DNA of 64,000 nt from Chiua virens (GCA_019787685.1 JAHNUO010000003.1:1054001-1118000); one strand, 5' to 3'. Counted from the stretch's first letter, positions 1-13,074 are shown. Made by a program: numbers and translations. The notes: a model not told the origin generated them from the letters alone.

Positions 1-50
1 CCTCGTATTCTATCTGCAATCACCTAATGACAATGCATCTGTGAAATAGT

Positions 51-1293
51 TAGCAAGCGGTGCAATATTTGGATTGATGCTAGGGATTGTACCACATTGG
101 TTTTTGAAACGGCGAGGCCTAGCACTAGGCTTCACCTCAATTGGAGCATCCATTGGAGGGACGGTATTCCCCATCGCAGCGCAAAATTTGATAGCAAAAA
201 TCGGGTATATCTTTTGCTTTTTTCCCCCGAGGCATGACTTTGATTGACCGATTGCAGATTCAAGTGGACAGTCAGGACTTTCGGGTTCATTGTGATGTTC
301 CTGCTTGGTATTAGCCAACCTAGTGAGCTCTTGTTGCTCGACTTTATTTATTTATTTCAACCCATTCTGTTAATGTTACGTCGTGTGACAGACGATAGAC
401 AGACGTCTTCCGCCCGTGAACGTGAAGGGTGGCTTGTTCAATTGGGCCGCACTCAAGAATCCAGTGTACGCTATTTACTGCACCTCGGGTGTAACCGCAT
501 TTCTTGGGTTGTATACCGGTGAGTGATCTTTCTTTCTGTGCAATCTCTGTTTCCGGGGAAACGGGTACAAGATGCGTGACTGACATGACGTCGTATAGTG
601 TTGACCTATATATCCATCAGCGCAGTTCAAGCCGGCGTCTCGAATGACTTTGCATTCTATTTTACCGCTTTTGCGAATGCAGCTTCTGCTGTTGGACGAC
701 TTTCATGCGGATATATTGCGGATCGAGTCGGTGAGCGTTAACTTGCTTGCAAACGGATATTCTGCCCCTTGACCTTGAAGATCCTGATATCCAAATAGGT
801 GCACTCAACGTTATGATTCCATTTACTTTCTTGGTGGCTGTCATAACATTCGTGTGGCCATTCGTTACGAGCAAAGGTGGGCTTATTGCGATCGCTCTAA
901 CATACGGGTGTGTGGAACATACAATGCTAGTGCCGTTCTTTTTCACAACAGTTCCTTGTCTCTTTCTGGTAGCTTTGCATATGGGACCTATATTTGTCTC
1001 CTCAGCGTGCCCGTCATGGCCATGGGTTCCACTGGCGACGTCGGGAGGCGCGTGGGCGTGTTCTTGGGCTTTGCCGCTATTGGTGCGCTTGCCGGTACAC
1101 CGATTTCTGGGGCCATCAATTCGGCAACAGGTGGTTTCAAGGACGTGGGATGGTATGCTGGTGAGTAACCTTACTCAATCTCACCATTGTCACGCATACT
1201 TGGCTCATCTCAGGTGGGACTCTGATGTTCTCGGTGTGTTTGATGGTGTTGGTGCATTATCTTCAACTTGGCAAGTGGGCTCGCAAGTCTTGA
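51..1293 (+). CDS. MFS transporter, monocarboxylate-transporter type (5' end outside window)
   Basis: This is a membrane carrier of the major facilitator superfamily, close to fungal monocarboxylate (MCT/SLC16-like) transporters. Its substrate cannot be told from sequence. Exons read 51-204, 258-322, 399-518, 599-730, 799-907, 973-1160 and 1214-1293, all with GT-AG introns of about 50-80 bp. The first exon gives GAIFGLMLGIVPHWF then KRRGLALGFTSIGASIGG, the MCT hallmark between TM4 and TM5. Later exons give hydrophobic segments and GRLSCGYIADR, an MFS loop motif. The protein ends KWARKS at a TGA at 1291-1293. The exon 2/3 boundary was chosen because only the acceptor at 398 keeps the frame. 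The start codon and first transmembrane segments lie upstream of the window. Confidence 0.85.
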
Positions 1294-2529
1294 AAGATTG
1301 CAAGGAGCAGCAACTATGCCTACTGGACGATATGCCTGTCGCGGCCGAAATCGCATGGCCTGGGTCTTGGTTGTAATCGATCACGCGCTCTCTATGTTGT
1401 TATTGTTATTGCAGATCGCACAACCAATTCACCCCAATAGCGACTTGATCTCGATCTGGGGACAAAATGACGAGGCTAGATGCGTGGATATTTCTTTCTG
1501 TCTAGTTGTCAGCCAGTGTATTTTACTTTCGGTAGTGCTGTATACAGTTGATCGTGTGCAAACGGATCAATGCGGAGGTCAATGGCTGCGCGTGCCAATG
1601 TCAGACCTTGGCAACTGCTGGGTGTCCATGAGTGACACCAACGAGAGGAACTCAGATCTGGAGGAGCGTTTTGTGACGGTTCGCTGCTTGCTCTTGGTAA
1701 AGAAGGGCCCGCCTCCAATCAGAGCTCTCAAAAGTCGATATATAAAAAGGTAGTTAAGGGTCCTAAAAACAAAATTTTCTTGGAACTTGGTCTCAGACCG
1801 GTCCTGATCAGTCCTGACGCATCTTCAATTCACTGATCCGGGCCGGCCGCCTGGCCATAGTGGCGAATGAGGAGAGCTCTAATTGAGGCATAAACAGGAG
1901 CTGAAGTCGATCGATCAGTGGAGAAAAGGTACTGCTAAGAAAACAGCATGGACGGCAACTCGGCACCGACACAGCGCCTGCCAGATCGGCTGCTAAGCTC
2001 TAAACTAAAATAAAAGATATCCCAAGGTTAACGTTACCCTAAAAATATGTACAAAAATGTTTGCATCGGCTACTAAGTAGCATGTTTGTGGCCCAGATGT
2101 TGAGTCGCACTGTCTGACTATTAGCTGGACTCAGTCCGGGTGCTCGAGCGGGTATGGTGCCCGGGTACGCGTACTGGTGGATCTGATTCTCAACAGTTTT
2201 GATTGAATACCTACTGTCATTAGTACATACTAGGTTCTTTCGGCTCATCAGACGACTTAGAACCCAAAGTACGTTCTGCATCTTCCGTGGCGTTGATGAT
2301 GATGCGACTCGTCTTCTTTTCATTCAGCAACTGCAACCTTTCCTTTCGGGGGATTTCTTCAGAGTCGACACATCCGAATTCGCCAATACTACTGCCCATG
2401 TACTAGCTATGCACGCTGGACCTATACCTCATTGACAACGTGGCGTGTCCAAGTTGTGTCCCCCCGTCGCGTTTGAAATGCCTCTGAAAATCGAAAGGTG
2501 GGTGGTTGTGAATCATCGTCTGTAACAGT
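1294..2529. other. Intergenic, no gene recognised
   Basis: No conserved protein, tRNA-like fold or repeat was recognised. Open frames here (for example 1268-1753 plus) are short, overlap the transporter's end in another frame and lack recognisable motifs. The first part is probably 3' UTR of the transporter. Confidence 0.5.
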
Positions 2530-2910
2530 ATGTCAGACTCGACGTTGCGCGGCTCGAAGAATGTCTGGGATCGAGATTCGTCAGAGAACAGTATGTACTT
2601 CGACCTATGTGAGTCACTTATATTAATATTGTTAAACTGAAGCTGTCAAATTTCCGGCCTCTTCAATATCACCCGAGTGCGCGCATATCCCGGAAACGAA
2701 CAATTTACAATCAGATACAAAATGCTGTACCCCATCGTCACCGCGACTCCGTGCGGCCAGGTACACCATATGAATGCACACGATGTCATACGTGTCGCTC
2801 TTTTTCTTCCACAGTGCCACCAATGCTCAGGCTGCCATCTAAGTCACTTTCTAGTCATCGCATCTCCGAGTCCGAAAGCTGGGAGCACCTGTCTGGAAGG
2901 AGAGACGAAT
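2530..2910 (+). CDS. Possible small hypothetical gene
   Basis: An ATG at 2530 opens a short reading frame (MSDSTLRGSKNVWDRD...). A second open stretch from about 2642 to a TAA at 2908-2910 has a serine/arginine-rich, plausibly coding composition, ending SESESWEHLSGRRDE. The join is unclear. The only obvious donor (GTGAGT at 2609) and a nearby acceptor would make an intron of only about 33 bp, shorter than others in this window. No family was recognised. It may be noncoding. Confidence 0.22.
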
Positions 2911-3158
2911 AAGGCAAGGTATAGTTTTTCGGGTCGTAGCGTATCACAAAAAGTCATGATCATTCCTTTAACAGATTGAGTTCGTCCCGTTGGGCATTTA
3001 GAATCACGATCATCATCAACCATCGGACTTACTATGTAAACCATAGCATGATTACGGTATCATCACATAACTACTTACACAGGCCGACGGTGGGGGTTAA
3101 CTCGGTCGTCTTTCTACCACCGTTCTGATCAGACTTCCAACTTCCATTTGACCAGGAT

Positions 3159-5098
3159 GCCCTTGCTCACTACCTTGATCGACGATAAGTCCCCCGCTCA
3201 TCTTGTATGATACGACTTGGGTTCCTGGTACATCGGCTGATACGTCTGCCATGGAGTACGTGCTTTAATCTATGTTGTTGAACATCGTCACACATTCTCC
3301 CGCCAGCTATTATCTGGGTACATTTACGGTGAACAGTGTAACAGACGCCACGGCAACGTTCAATTTCAATGGAACTCAAATCTGGCTTTACGGCGCTCAT
3401 CGGGGAAATCATGGCACTTATACTATCCAACTGGATAGTGCAAGCTATCCGAATTTAAACGGTGGCGGAGCCGACGCATTCCAGCAGTCACTCTTTAACA
3501 CTTCAATCAGCCAGGGATCACACACTTTGAAGTTGATAAATACTGGGTCAGGAAATACATCAGACGTGGACATTGATTTGGTCAGTCAAGCCTTCAGGTT
3601 TCTCATTGCTCGGATGATACTCAACTTTTCACAGATTATATGGCAATCAGAAGGTCGGGAACACAGACGATCAACTAGTTCATGAAATGGTGCAAGACAC
3701 AGATTCTCGCTTTCAATACCAAGAACCGGCTTGGACAACGAATCCCCCCACCAATACTAATTTTAATTACTTTTATAACGGAACTGGGCAGTAAGTGATG
3801 GTAACCAGAAACTCTTACCCGAGTCACTCTATAATTACCAATAGTTCCACAGGCACGTACAGTGCGAGCGTCACATTCAACTTCGCAGTATGTTTCGCTT
3901 TTCTTTCAAATTTGTCATCAGCGCGCTCATGTACGATACAGGGTACGCACTTGTGTGACCGTCGTAAAGTGCACCTCTGACAGGTTCGTTAGGCGAGGCC
4001 ATCTCCCTCTATGGGACTTCAGGGCCTGACAATGGGCCATACTCGGCGCAGTTGGATAGTGGCAAGGCTATCACATACAATGCTTCAAACGTTTACCCTA
4101 CGAACTATGCGGTCATGCTCTACCATGCCGACAACCTCGGCTCCGGATCGCACCAGCTTGTGCTTACGAACCTTCCTGCTTCGTCTGGGCAATCCCTTAG
4201 CATCGATTATGCAGAGTTGTGGACTACAGCGAGGTACGTTGAAAAATACCCCTCACTCACTGTGGTGACCCTGTTATTTTGCCCAGTACTAGCCCCACAT
4301 CGGGAAACCCAAGTTCGGCTAGCTCTACAAAGTATGTCCCCAATGCGCGTGAACATGTCGTTGTTCTCAACCTCTTTTAAAGTACTTCGCAGAAGTAAGC
4401 AATATCAAAAGTGGGCACATGCGACAGCTGGCTTACGTTGTCATTAGCAATCTTAGTTCAGGAGTAATTGCCGCTATAGCCATCGCAGCAGCAGTCGCAA
4501 TTCTGTGTGTAGGAGGTGTAATCTTCTTCTACCGGCGTTGGAAAACTGCCATGGCAACTCAACAAAGCCTGTATCGAGTTTCTACCCCCCCGCAACAGTT
4601 CCCGGAGTCCACCGTGATCGCTGCGAGTGGTTTTTCTTCGCTTCCGGACACTAGGAGTGTTGCGAGCTCATTACGAGTCGATACATCTGCCCAGGCTATT
4701 CCTTGGGAGATCTCACCCAGCTAACAACTACGCAACACAATATGGCGGGGCTATTTCCATCCATCCTGGTTATCATGACCTCCGTATTGACACACTCAGC
4801 TCACCAACTCATGTCATCAACAACAGATGAGGTGTGTGGATCTACCTGGTTACTAATTCAAAATCGTTGAGTGACGTTGACATGTCTTTCCTGAAAGGGT
4901 TTGGGGCGAAGGGTTCTTCCTGGTGCTCCCGGGAGTGGCGTGCCGCTTTCCCCCGGGTTTCCAAAGTTACCAGATGCAACTGGACAACATGTCGGTGGGC
5001 TGAGGATGACGACAGGCTCGTCGTTGGCAGCTGATCCAAACGAAGCCCCGCCGAATTATAATCAGGCAGTTGGGAACACACCTCCCTCACATGAATGA
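3159..5098 (+). CDS. Single-pass membrane protein with two galactose-binding-like domains (apparent frameshifts)
   Basis: This belongs to a widespread agaricomycete family of surface proteins. They have an N-terminal IDD-S-P-L-I-Y motif, two beta-sandwich (galactose-binding-like) domains, a Ser/Thr linker, one transmembrane helix and a disordered cytosolic tail. The first domain spans about 3180-3590 (YLGTFTV, FNGTQIWLYGAHRGNHG) and the second about 3860-4230 (ISLYGTSGPDNGPYSAQLD, DYAELWTT). The TM helix at about 4459-4530 reads VIAAIAIAAAVAILCVGGV, followed by a basic YRRWK stop-transfer. The tail ends NTPPSHE with TGA at 5096-5098. Function is unknown; such proteins are usually predicted cell-surface proteins. 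The frame breaks by one base at the C5 run 3191-3195, at GG 3653-3654 and again near 4710, while the protein pattern continues cleanly. It could be a recent pseudogene or carry consensus errors. Confidence 0.7.
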
Positions 5099-5387
5099 AA
5101 ATACACTTCACGTATCTATTCTGTCCTCTCTCGGTCAGTGGCAGTTGTCAGCAACTTTAATTTGGTTGCGCATATACCCTGTTATTAGCAACAGTTTTAT
5201 CTAGGTCGTAAATATATTGGGATAGCTACAACCGTGTTGGATCCGGGTTTTTTGTAATTTGCAATATCATACTTGGTGTTTAATTAGCTGACGCTCGAGA
5301 GTCACAGTAAAAGTTCCGTTTGAACTTTTATGTCTAAGAGTAACTCACACGTTTCCCTTTGACTTCTATCGCAGACACTCACGACAA
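5099..5387. other. Intergenic between surface protein and CDK8 gene
   Basis: An AT-richer stretch with no recognised gene. It should hold the 3' UTR of the upstream gene and the promoter of the kinase gene. Confidence 0.4.
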
Positions 5388-6987
5388 ATGTTAGATGATT
5401 GGCCTCATACACTTCTGCTGACCGATCCCATGAGGATTTACCGTGCCAAGAGGGATGCCGCACATCGGGCCGTCACATCCAAGTACAACATCCTTGGATT
5501 CATATCCTCCGGGACGTATGGCAGGGTCTACAAGGCACAGAGCGTCGAATCCGAGAGTGTCATGTACGCGATCAAAAAATTCAAGCCGGATAAAGAAGGG
5601 GATGTTGTGACGTATACGGGTATCAGTCAGAGTGCAATTAGGGAGATCGCAGTAAGTGCCACTGTGGGTTGTTCACGACAAGTGGATATGACGTGTCTCG
5701 GATAGCTGAACAGAGAAATATCTCATGAGAACATCGTTGCCCTCAAGGAGGTCATTTTGGAGGATAAATCTATCTACATGGTGTTTGACTATGCCGAGCA
5801 CGACTTTCTGGTGCGTTTCCAGATATTGAAGTTTGGGGAGTTCAAAGGTCGCTAAGTCACACCCATGTTTCGTAGCAAGTAATCCACCATTACTCTCAAA
5901 CCCTCCGCCTCCAGATTCAATCCCAAGTACTCAAATCCCTGGTTTATCAACTTTTGAACGGCCTCGTCTACCTGCATTCGTCACATATTCTGCATAGGGA
6001 CCTCAAGCCAGGCGAATATACTCATTACTGCTTCGGGAATTGTCAAGATTGGAGATCTCGGTCTCGCTCGTCTGGTTCATAAGCCCTTACAACCTCTTTT
6101 TGCAGGTGACAAGGTTGTCGTGACGATATGGTACCGTGCACCCGAACTGCTCATGGGCGCAAAGCATTACAATAGAGCAATCGACTGTTGGGCGGTTGGT
6201 TGTGTTTTCGCAGAACTTGCAAGTTTACGGCCAATATTCAAGGGCGAGGAAGCAAAACTAGGACTCTAAAAAGAATGTTCCATTCCAAAGGGATCAGCTC
6301 CTCAAGATTTTCGAAGTCCTAGGCACGCCGGACGGTAAGAATGGCTTTTGTTTTCATGGTGTTGACTTATCCCGTTTCGAAGAAAAAGACTGGCCTGGCG
6401 TTTGTGATATGCCCGAATACCAGAACATGAAACGCCTCGATCTGTATGTGATCAAAGGAGCCGGGCAACCTGTACTGACGTGATCCCACCTCAAGATACC
6501 AGAACCGCCTTGCGGAGTGGTGCCAATCACGTATACGATCGCAGCAAGGGCATGATTTGCTCCGCCAGCTATTCGCGTATGATCCCGACAGACGGTTGAC
6601 TGCAAAAGACGCGCTAGGCCATAAGTGGTTCCAGGAAGATCCCCGGCCGACATGGAAGTCAGTCTGACCCACGTCGCTCGCTCGGCTCTCTGCGTGCCCG
6701 ATGCTCATGCCACTGACAGCGTGTTTCAACCTGTATCAGCGCATCAAACGCCACCTCAACGACGGATTACACAGGACGAAGCCCCGTCCATGATGGGTGT
6801 CCCCGCGCCAACGCAGCCTCATACACAGCAAGGACCGACAGCGCACGGACATGGGCAGCATTTGTCGCAGCAGTCCAAGCCTGGGAGTACCACGAGTTTC
6901 GCAAGCGTGAGTGCTGGCGCTGGAGCCATGCAAGGGTACAGCACGGTTCAAGGAGGATCGACCAGAAAGAAAGCGAGGTTGGGGTGA
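5388..6987 (+). CDS. SSN3: Mediator-associated cyclin-dependent kinase SSN3/CDK8
   Basis: This is a serine/threonine kinase of the Mediator CDK8 module, which pairs with a C-type cyclin and phosphorylates RNA polymerase II and transcription factors in the nucleus. Visible motifs in order: glycine loop [11 protein letters not shown], lysine in [15 protein letters not shown] (the CDK8 form of PSTAIRE), HRDLKPAN catalytic loop, KIGDLGLAR (DLG in place of DFG, usual for fungal SSN3), [10 protein letters not shown], and a Gln/Ser-rich tail ending RKKARLG. Exons begin 5388, 5706 and 5876; later introns lie near 6334-6390, 6440-6500 and 6656-6720. Two one-base insertions break the frame, at GG 6011-6012 (in DLKPAN) and GG 6261-6262 (in EEAKLDSKK). 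The motifs continue across both, so errors are likelier than loss. An in-frame ATG about 14 codons downstream could also be the start. Confidence 0.9.
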
Positions 6988-7277
6988 GCGTTGCGTTTCT
7001 GAAGGGATCCTGATGACATGGCGACAATCAAACAAATACAATGTTACGTGGATACTGTAACATACTTACCCCCACTACACTATGTGCATGTGAAAATAAG
7101 CTAATCAGTAGTCTTCCCGAATAAGTTCCGATGTTATCGTATCGGTCCAAGTTGCATATTCGAATTTCGCTTACTTAGAATTTTATTGACTCCGTCACCA
7201 CCTGTTTTAATTTGCTGGCGGGCGAGCGCCGACGTCCATTCTCCACCTCGAGCAGGCTCTGATCCTATCCTCTTGCG
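6988..7277. other. Intergenic between CDK8 and carrier gene
   Basis: No gene recognised. The last part before 7278 should be the carrier promoter and 5' UTR. Confidence 0.4.
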
Positions 7278-8524
7278 ATGGCAAAAGCCAACTCGCAAAA
7301 AAACGGGTTCTGGTCACCCGAACTTTTTTGTTACTTTGTGGCTGGCGGCATCGCAGGCGCTACGTCCCGGACTGTTGTGAGTCCGCTCGAAAGGCTCAAG
7401 ATTATACAGTAAGCAACATGCCTACCGCATGTGTCTTGCATTATGACGATGGCCTGGTTGAAAATTCTAGGCAAGTCCAGCCGCGTGGTTCCGATGGTCA
7501 ATACACGGGGGTCTGGCGTAGTCTCGTGAGGATGTGGAAGGAAGAAGGATTTGCAGGATTCATGCGAGGAAATGGGATCAATTGCCTGCGGAATAGTGCC
7601 TTACAGTGCCGTGCAGTTCACGACGTATGAGCAGCTAAAGAAGGCTAGTGCACAGGGGTTTCCTTCGTCTCACAACTCACGTCAGGACAGTTTTTCACTA
7701 GAAATAGAAGCAAGGACTTGGATACCCCGACGCGGTTGATTAGTGGTGCATTGGCTGGCATCACCTCGGTCTGTGCGCAATGCACTTCTCGCTTTGCTGT
7801 GACACTCTGACGATTTGATTTCAGGTTCAACATACCCATTGGATCTTGTGCGCTCCCGATTATCTATCGCGACGGCAAGTATATCTTTGCAAACTCAGAC
7901 CCCTTCAAAGACTGCGGACGCTGGCGCATCGACGGCCAAGACCCGGTACACAAAGGCTGATCTAACAGTGCTTGGTATGACCCTTAAAGTGATGCGAGAA
8001 GAAGGTGGTGTCCGTGGATTGTATCGAGGGCTTCTTGCAACGGCGATGGGGGTCGCACCTTATGTTGGGATTAATTTCGCAGCGTACGAGGCCCTGCGTG
8101 GTATCATCACGCCACCGGGACACAGTAGTGTTCCTAAGAAACTACTCTGCGGTGCTGTAGCCGGTACGCAGTCGTTCCGCACTGGTTTTGTGGTCACACT
8201 GAACGGACATGAACCTGCAGGGTCTATTTCGCAGACACTGACGTTTCCATTTGACGTGCTGAGACGAAAAATGCAGGTTGTGGGCATGTCGGAAGGAGGG
8301 ATGGGATATCGATATAATGGAGCGATAGATGCATTGTGGACGATTGTCCGGACAGAAGGATTACGCGGACTATATCGTGGACTGTGGCCGAATCTATGTG
8401 AGTGGCACTTGAAGGTTGCGATGGATGCGAGACTTACGACCGGATCACAGTAAAAGTTGCGCCGAGTATAGCAACGTCGTTTTTCACCTACGAAATGGTG
8501 AAAGAGCTGCTTTTATCACCGTAG
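7278..8524 (+). CDS. Mitochondrial carrier protein, SLC25 family (SLC25A42 / YPR011C-like)
   Basis: This is an inner-membrane mitochondrial solute carrier. Three repeats are visible, each with a PX[DE]XX[KR]-type signature: SPLERLKII in repeat 1, YPLDLVRSRL in repeat 2 and FPFDVLRRKM in repeat 3. Each is followed by a G-rich matrix motif (GFAGFMRGNG, GVRGLYRGL, GLRGLYRGLW). Length is about 310 residues, normal for the family. The pattern is closest to the CoA/adenine-nucleotide-type carriers (SLC25A42, yeast YPR011C), so a nucleotide-like substrate is an inference. ATG at 7278 is followed by NGFWSPELFCYFVAGGIAG, a usual family start. Introns are GT-AG (7409-7470, about 7651-7684, 7783-7834, about 8166-8219, 8398-8450). 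One extra A at 7592-7593 breaks the frame in CLR-IVPYSAVQF. The gene ends KELLLSP at TAG 8522-8524. Confidence 0.85.
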
Positions 8525-8917
8525 CAGAGGGTTAGCATGTGTGAAATAGAGATAATAAAAAATATATAAATTCCCAAAAAGGGTTCTCAGGGATGCTTTG
8601 CCTCGCATCCACGACAGGCTTATTTGTGTGCGGGCGAGTCTTGTCTCCGTTCGTTCGTTCTTTGGCCGTTGATGGTCTTGACTGATCATCTTTGTATCCA
8701 ATCATCCCTTTTGTGGTGACCAACTCTAACACGTTCGTATCGTGCCGTCTCTGCAACGCCCTGCCTCGTCTTTGTACTGACCAGCCCTTCCCGCTGTAGC
8801 ACCGTAATTATTTCATTTAACCTGATCCTCAAGTCCATATCTTGCTTGTCTCGATCTCCTTAGTTGCCACTCTCCCCATTCCCGACCAGAAAAGTACCGG
8901 CCGGTCAGGAATACCTC

Positions 8918-11900
8918 ATGGCCCAGAACAAGCAGTCATTATCCACGTTTTCGGCCAGGCCGTCGTCCTCATTTCCTGAGTCCTATCTTTCCTCCCAGGT
9001 GCCACATGCAACACCCCCCTCTCGTTCAGGTATCCCACTTGCCGATCACCTCCCTTCAACCCCTCCCACCACGTTGAACAATACCTTGGGAGTTCCTGCC
9101 TCAACCCACCATCCTCCTTCCTCTTCCACTCCTTCAATGGGTCAGGTCGTCAGCCGGCCTCAGGGAGTTTCCACCCTATCCTCCCCTTCGTCGGCGCCCT
9201 CTTCATTAGGCTCCCCGGCATTGAACGCGAGTCGGTTCAAGCGTGCTTTTACCTCGCGGCGCAAAAAATCTGACTCTCCAACACCGCCGTCGCCAAGGAT
9301 CGATAAGGGGAAACTCCCGCAGTTCGACGAATCATCTCGTGGATCACCGACCACCTCTCCACGTCAATCGGGTGCCAAACAGCTTACTCTCCAGTTTGCC
9401 CAACATGTCTTCAACAAGAAGGCTCCACCTGCATCCCCTGTGACGAGTGGTCTCACTCTTCCCCCTCCCCCTCCACCACCCAAGCACGCTCAACAACCAT
9501 CTGTGTCGTCGTTACGCCCCGCGCCTATCAATACCAATGTGGATAAACGCATATCCGTCATGTCGACCTCTAGTCCCATTGCACCGGCACTGGATTACAT
9601 ACGGAAGAGTGACGAACTTACGGAGCAGGTCGCATCGAAGGAAACCGAGAGGAAAGATCATGAGAGGTCGGAATCCAAGGACATTCGCAGGAAAAGTGAC
9701 TCTACCTTGAGCCTCCATACCATCCGCCCTTCGTTGGGCAGCAGGCCGTCTCGCCCCGTTTCGGTTGCGGATTCAATGCATTCTACGCATACCATCGTAC
9801 CCATCAACAAGCGACTAAGTGCGCTGATCACAGATGCAGAGTTCGCCATGGCAGAGGAAGAGGATGGGTCAATAGATGACGACAAGTCGCGAGCGTGCAG
9901 TCTCACCTCCCCAGCCTCTTCGTCACGATCGAAGAGGAGGTCCCAATCTCTCAATCTCGGTCCTCCCCTTTCCCTGATGGTTTCTGGACCTGCCACTGCG
10001 AATACAACGATGAGTCTGGAGACGATTACCGTCACCCTTCCTAGATCGACTTCGGAAGGATGTGGACTGGAACGCTTTATGGCGGGTGAGATATCCACAG
10101 CAACTTTCTCTCCCTTGCCTGCGGAGACCGGGGACGCCGTAACCCGACATGCCAGCGTCAAGTCCCTAAGCCATGCCTCTGATTTGGCTACTTCACGGAT
10201 AGAACGCACATTACCGGACCTTCCAGATACCCCACAGAGAATTCCTTCATCACCACAGGCACATTCTCCCTATCCATCATTCCGCCAGACAGCCATCAGC
10301 ATGACATCAGGATTTGCCCCTGCCGCCGGGCTTGCCAAACGTGCCGTAGAAAGAATGGGTCGAGTTTGGGGTTCAAAAGGTTCAATTTCAGGCTCTCTCG
10401 CATCGCCGCTTGGTGAAGCGTCGACCCGTGCTGGACCGCCGTCTCGTGCGAGTTCAAGTCATTCAGAGTCGGCACATTACGGCTATGGTAAGAAAGTTCG
10501 TCACAACCCCCACACACCATCTGTCAGCTCCGTCGCCTCCTCCGTATCGGATCATTCAGGACCACAACTCGGGACACGCATCCGCGATCCTATCCAGGTG
10601 TCACACTCAGGGGATGCTGTTGGTGGGATGGTCTTCGGGAGAGAGCTCAAGACCTGTGTGGAAGAGACAGCGATAGACTCTGTTCTGAGTGCTTTCCGCG
10701 AGCAGAACGTGATACACGAGGAACAGGAGGATTCGGATATCTCGGAGCCTGTCCAGTGGAGTCAGCCTTCAGCTCCACTAGAGCGTCGCCATGTTCCTGC
10801 TCTGATCGTTAGGTGTGCACAACATATACTTGTTTGGGGTGTTGAGGAACAGGGGCTTTTTCGGTGCGTGATGCGGAAGTATACTTCTAAGTGGTAGTTA
10901 CTCATTGTTCCCTTTACAGTGTCAGTGGCCGTTCATCCCATGTGACCAAACTTCGTGCCGAGTTCGATACTGGTTAGTCTGGATTACTTTGAGTTTGGGC
11001 TCAAAATTGAATTGTTCCAATATAGGGGCCGATTTCGATATTGTGCAATCTAGCCCTGGAGATTTGGACCCTCATGCAGTTGCGTCCGTGTTCAAGGCCT
11101 ACCTGCGAGAATGTGAGCTGTGGTCCACTTTACGTGCTTCCCGCAACTGACTCGCCTTCTTAGTGCCTGAGTCTATCCTGACAGACGAATTGATGCCTTA
11201 CTTTGACGCTGCCATCGCGTCGGAGCGGTTGACTAATAACGCTCAGGATCTCCCGCCATTGAATGACATCCTTGGACTGCGAAAACCCCCGTCACTCTCG
11301 ACGCTTGGCATGCCAAACTTCAGCAGAACCCACCCCCCATCCGAATCGCTACGCAAAGCCCTCTCGTCTCTCATATCTCGCTTGCCGCAGGAAAATCGCG
11401 ACTTACTCTTCACGGTGACGGAGGTAATCAATCACACCGCTAGGAGAAGCTCAGAGACAAAGATGCCGCTCAGCAACCTGCTACTCGTGCTGTGTCCCAG
11501 TCTAAGCATGAACCCGTCTTTATTACAGGCGTTGTGCGAAAGCCAAGGCATTTGGGATGGTGCTCGTCCAGGTGAAGAAGACCTGAACTTGGATCCCGTT
11601 ACAGGAGAAAACAGTCCAATATCAGATGGCGTCTCAGAAGTGGATAAGGAGGTGGTTGTTGGTGGTGCCGGTCGGACAGCCCCACAACCGAGACCATCAA
11701 ATGAAGGCGATCGCTTCGTTCGCCCTCTCCCCAGTCTTCCTACCGCTCTTGTGTCGACCTCTAACGGGTCGCCATCTTCATCGACCTGCGAGTCAAGATC
11801 AGGAGTACCTATTAGTGGACGAGCTGGAAATTCCCATTCTCCTGGACCGCTTGACCCTGAGACATTGTCATCGTCGCTCTCGACGACGGACGACGACTCG

Positions 11901-12761
11901 TCGATTTCCCATTTATCACAAGGCTGCCGCCCGGTGACCCCTACGTCCTTGAATTTCAAGTTAACCAACCCATATTCCCCACCTTCGCTGTCATGTTCAA
12001 CAGATTCTTTGTCTGCTCCATCGCTGTCATCGGGATCACCTATGCATATGGTAAAACCACTGACGCTTGTGGATGAGTGTAGTCCTTCCAACTCCCCCCA
12101 TTCTCCTGACGTTGCGGAACCTATTCCTCTCCCGATCCCAACGCTGCGACCCACCCAATCTCCATCGGAAGCTCAGTTCCAGTTTCCCGGCCCACGAGAC
12201 ATCATCGCTCACAACCCCATTATGCATCGTAAATCTACCCCTTCCATTTCATTCTCTTCTATCTCGGCAGAGGGCCGACCAGCTTCCATTGCTTCTCGCG
12301 CGAAACGTTTGAAGAAGCCCTCGTTGCACCTTCTCTTTTCTAAACACTCTTCATCACCCATCTTACCGTCTACACAACAGTCCCCGGTTGTTGCCAAAGT
12401 ACAAGACGGTCCTTTGCGGTCGTCTTCTACGCCTGATTCCTCTCCAGACTCCATGGTCACGGCCCCGCAGTCCTCCCGATTCAGTTACCCTCCAGTACTG
12501 AATACGGCAATTGATGAATCTTCAATTTCGCTTGCCTTAGGCATTGAAGAGGAGGAGAGCCGTACCGCTTCCGTTGGACATGGCACGGAGCATGGTATGC
12601 TGGACCCACAAGAATCGATGGCGCGTGGCACACCCTTTTCGCGCAACAGGGAGCCTAGTAAAGGCACCCAATTCCGCCACTTGGATGTCACTCTCCCGGA
12701 AGAGGAGCAATTCAATTGGACAAAGAGCGTGTTGATGGCAGCTGGGGAGTCAGGATGGTGA
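8918..12761 (+). CDS. Rho GTPase-activating protein (RhoGAP)
   Basis: This is a large regulatory protein that switches Rho/Cdc42-type GTPases off. The first roughly 620 residues are Ser/Pro-rich and look disordered, with a proline stretch near 9465-9480. The RhoGAP domain starts near 10790. It includes GLFRVSG, whose Arg is the expected catalytic arginine finger, then VFKAYLRELPESILT, and MPLSNLLLVLCPSLSMNPSLL. A second Ser/Pro-rich region follows to TGA at 12759-12761. Introns are 10864-10919, 10973-11025 and 11113-11163, all keeping frame. ATG 8918 is the first ATG in the frame; an upstream exon cannot be excluded. Several long antisense frames over this GC-rich gene are shadows. A partner GEF (Cdc24) lies 5 kb downstream on the other strand. 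Confidence 0.88.
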
Positions 12762-13074
12762 CATGGCTCATTTACCAATGGACTTGATTCGGATGACTTG
12801 GTCTCGGACTCTGGTTGACAAAAGATCTGCAGGCGGGTCTCTACATAATGCCTTTTTAAACTTTGGCGACTTTACAATAATTTCTTTGATGATTTCGGGC
12901 GTTCAGCCTGTTTTCAAGGGCGGAATGATACATTCGACTGTATACCCCTTATGTTTTTTTTCCCTATCGATGGCATGCAGATTTCGATAGTGTCTACATC
13001 GTGACGTCAGTCAAGTTCTAGCCTGGTGCGAAAAAGAGATAAAACTGCCAGCACATAGCTGAGCCTTCTCTGTC
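12762..13074. other. Intergenic between RhoGAP and glycosidase genes
   Basis: No gene recognised. It should hold the RhoGAP 3' UTR and the promoter of the gene starting at 13075. Confidence 0.4.

Noticed and set aside
5388..6987. CDK8 gene as a pseudogene because of two frame breaks
   Set aside because: All kinase motifs are conserved on both sides of each one-base insertion, and similar indels affect many other conserved genes nearby, so sequence error is the better explanation.
7720..7840. Frame break between exons of the mitochondrial carrier (ITS/STYPLDL)
   Set aside because: Using the donor GTGCGC two codons later gives ITSVCSTYPLDL in frame.
9658..10209. 183-codon open frame on the minus strand over the RhoGAP gene
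   Set aside because: It is antisense to a GC-rich, Ser/Pro-rich coding region, has no motif, and disappears with codon bias of the real gene. The same holds for 11432-12154 and 21385-21990 (minus).
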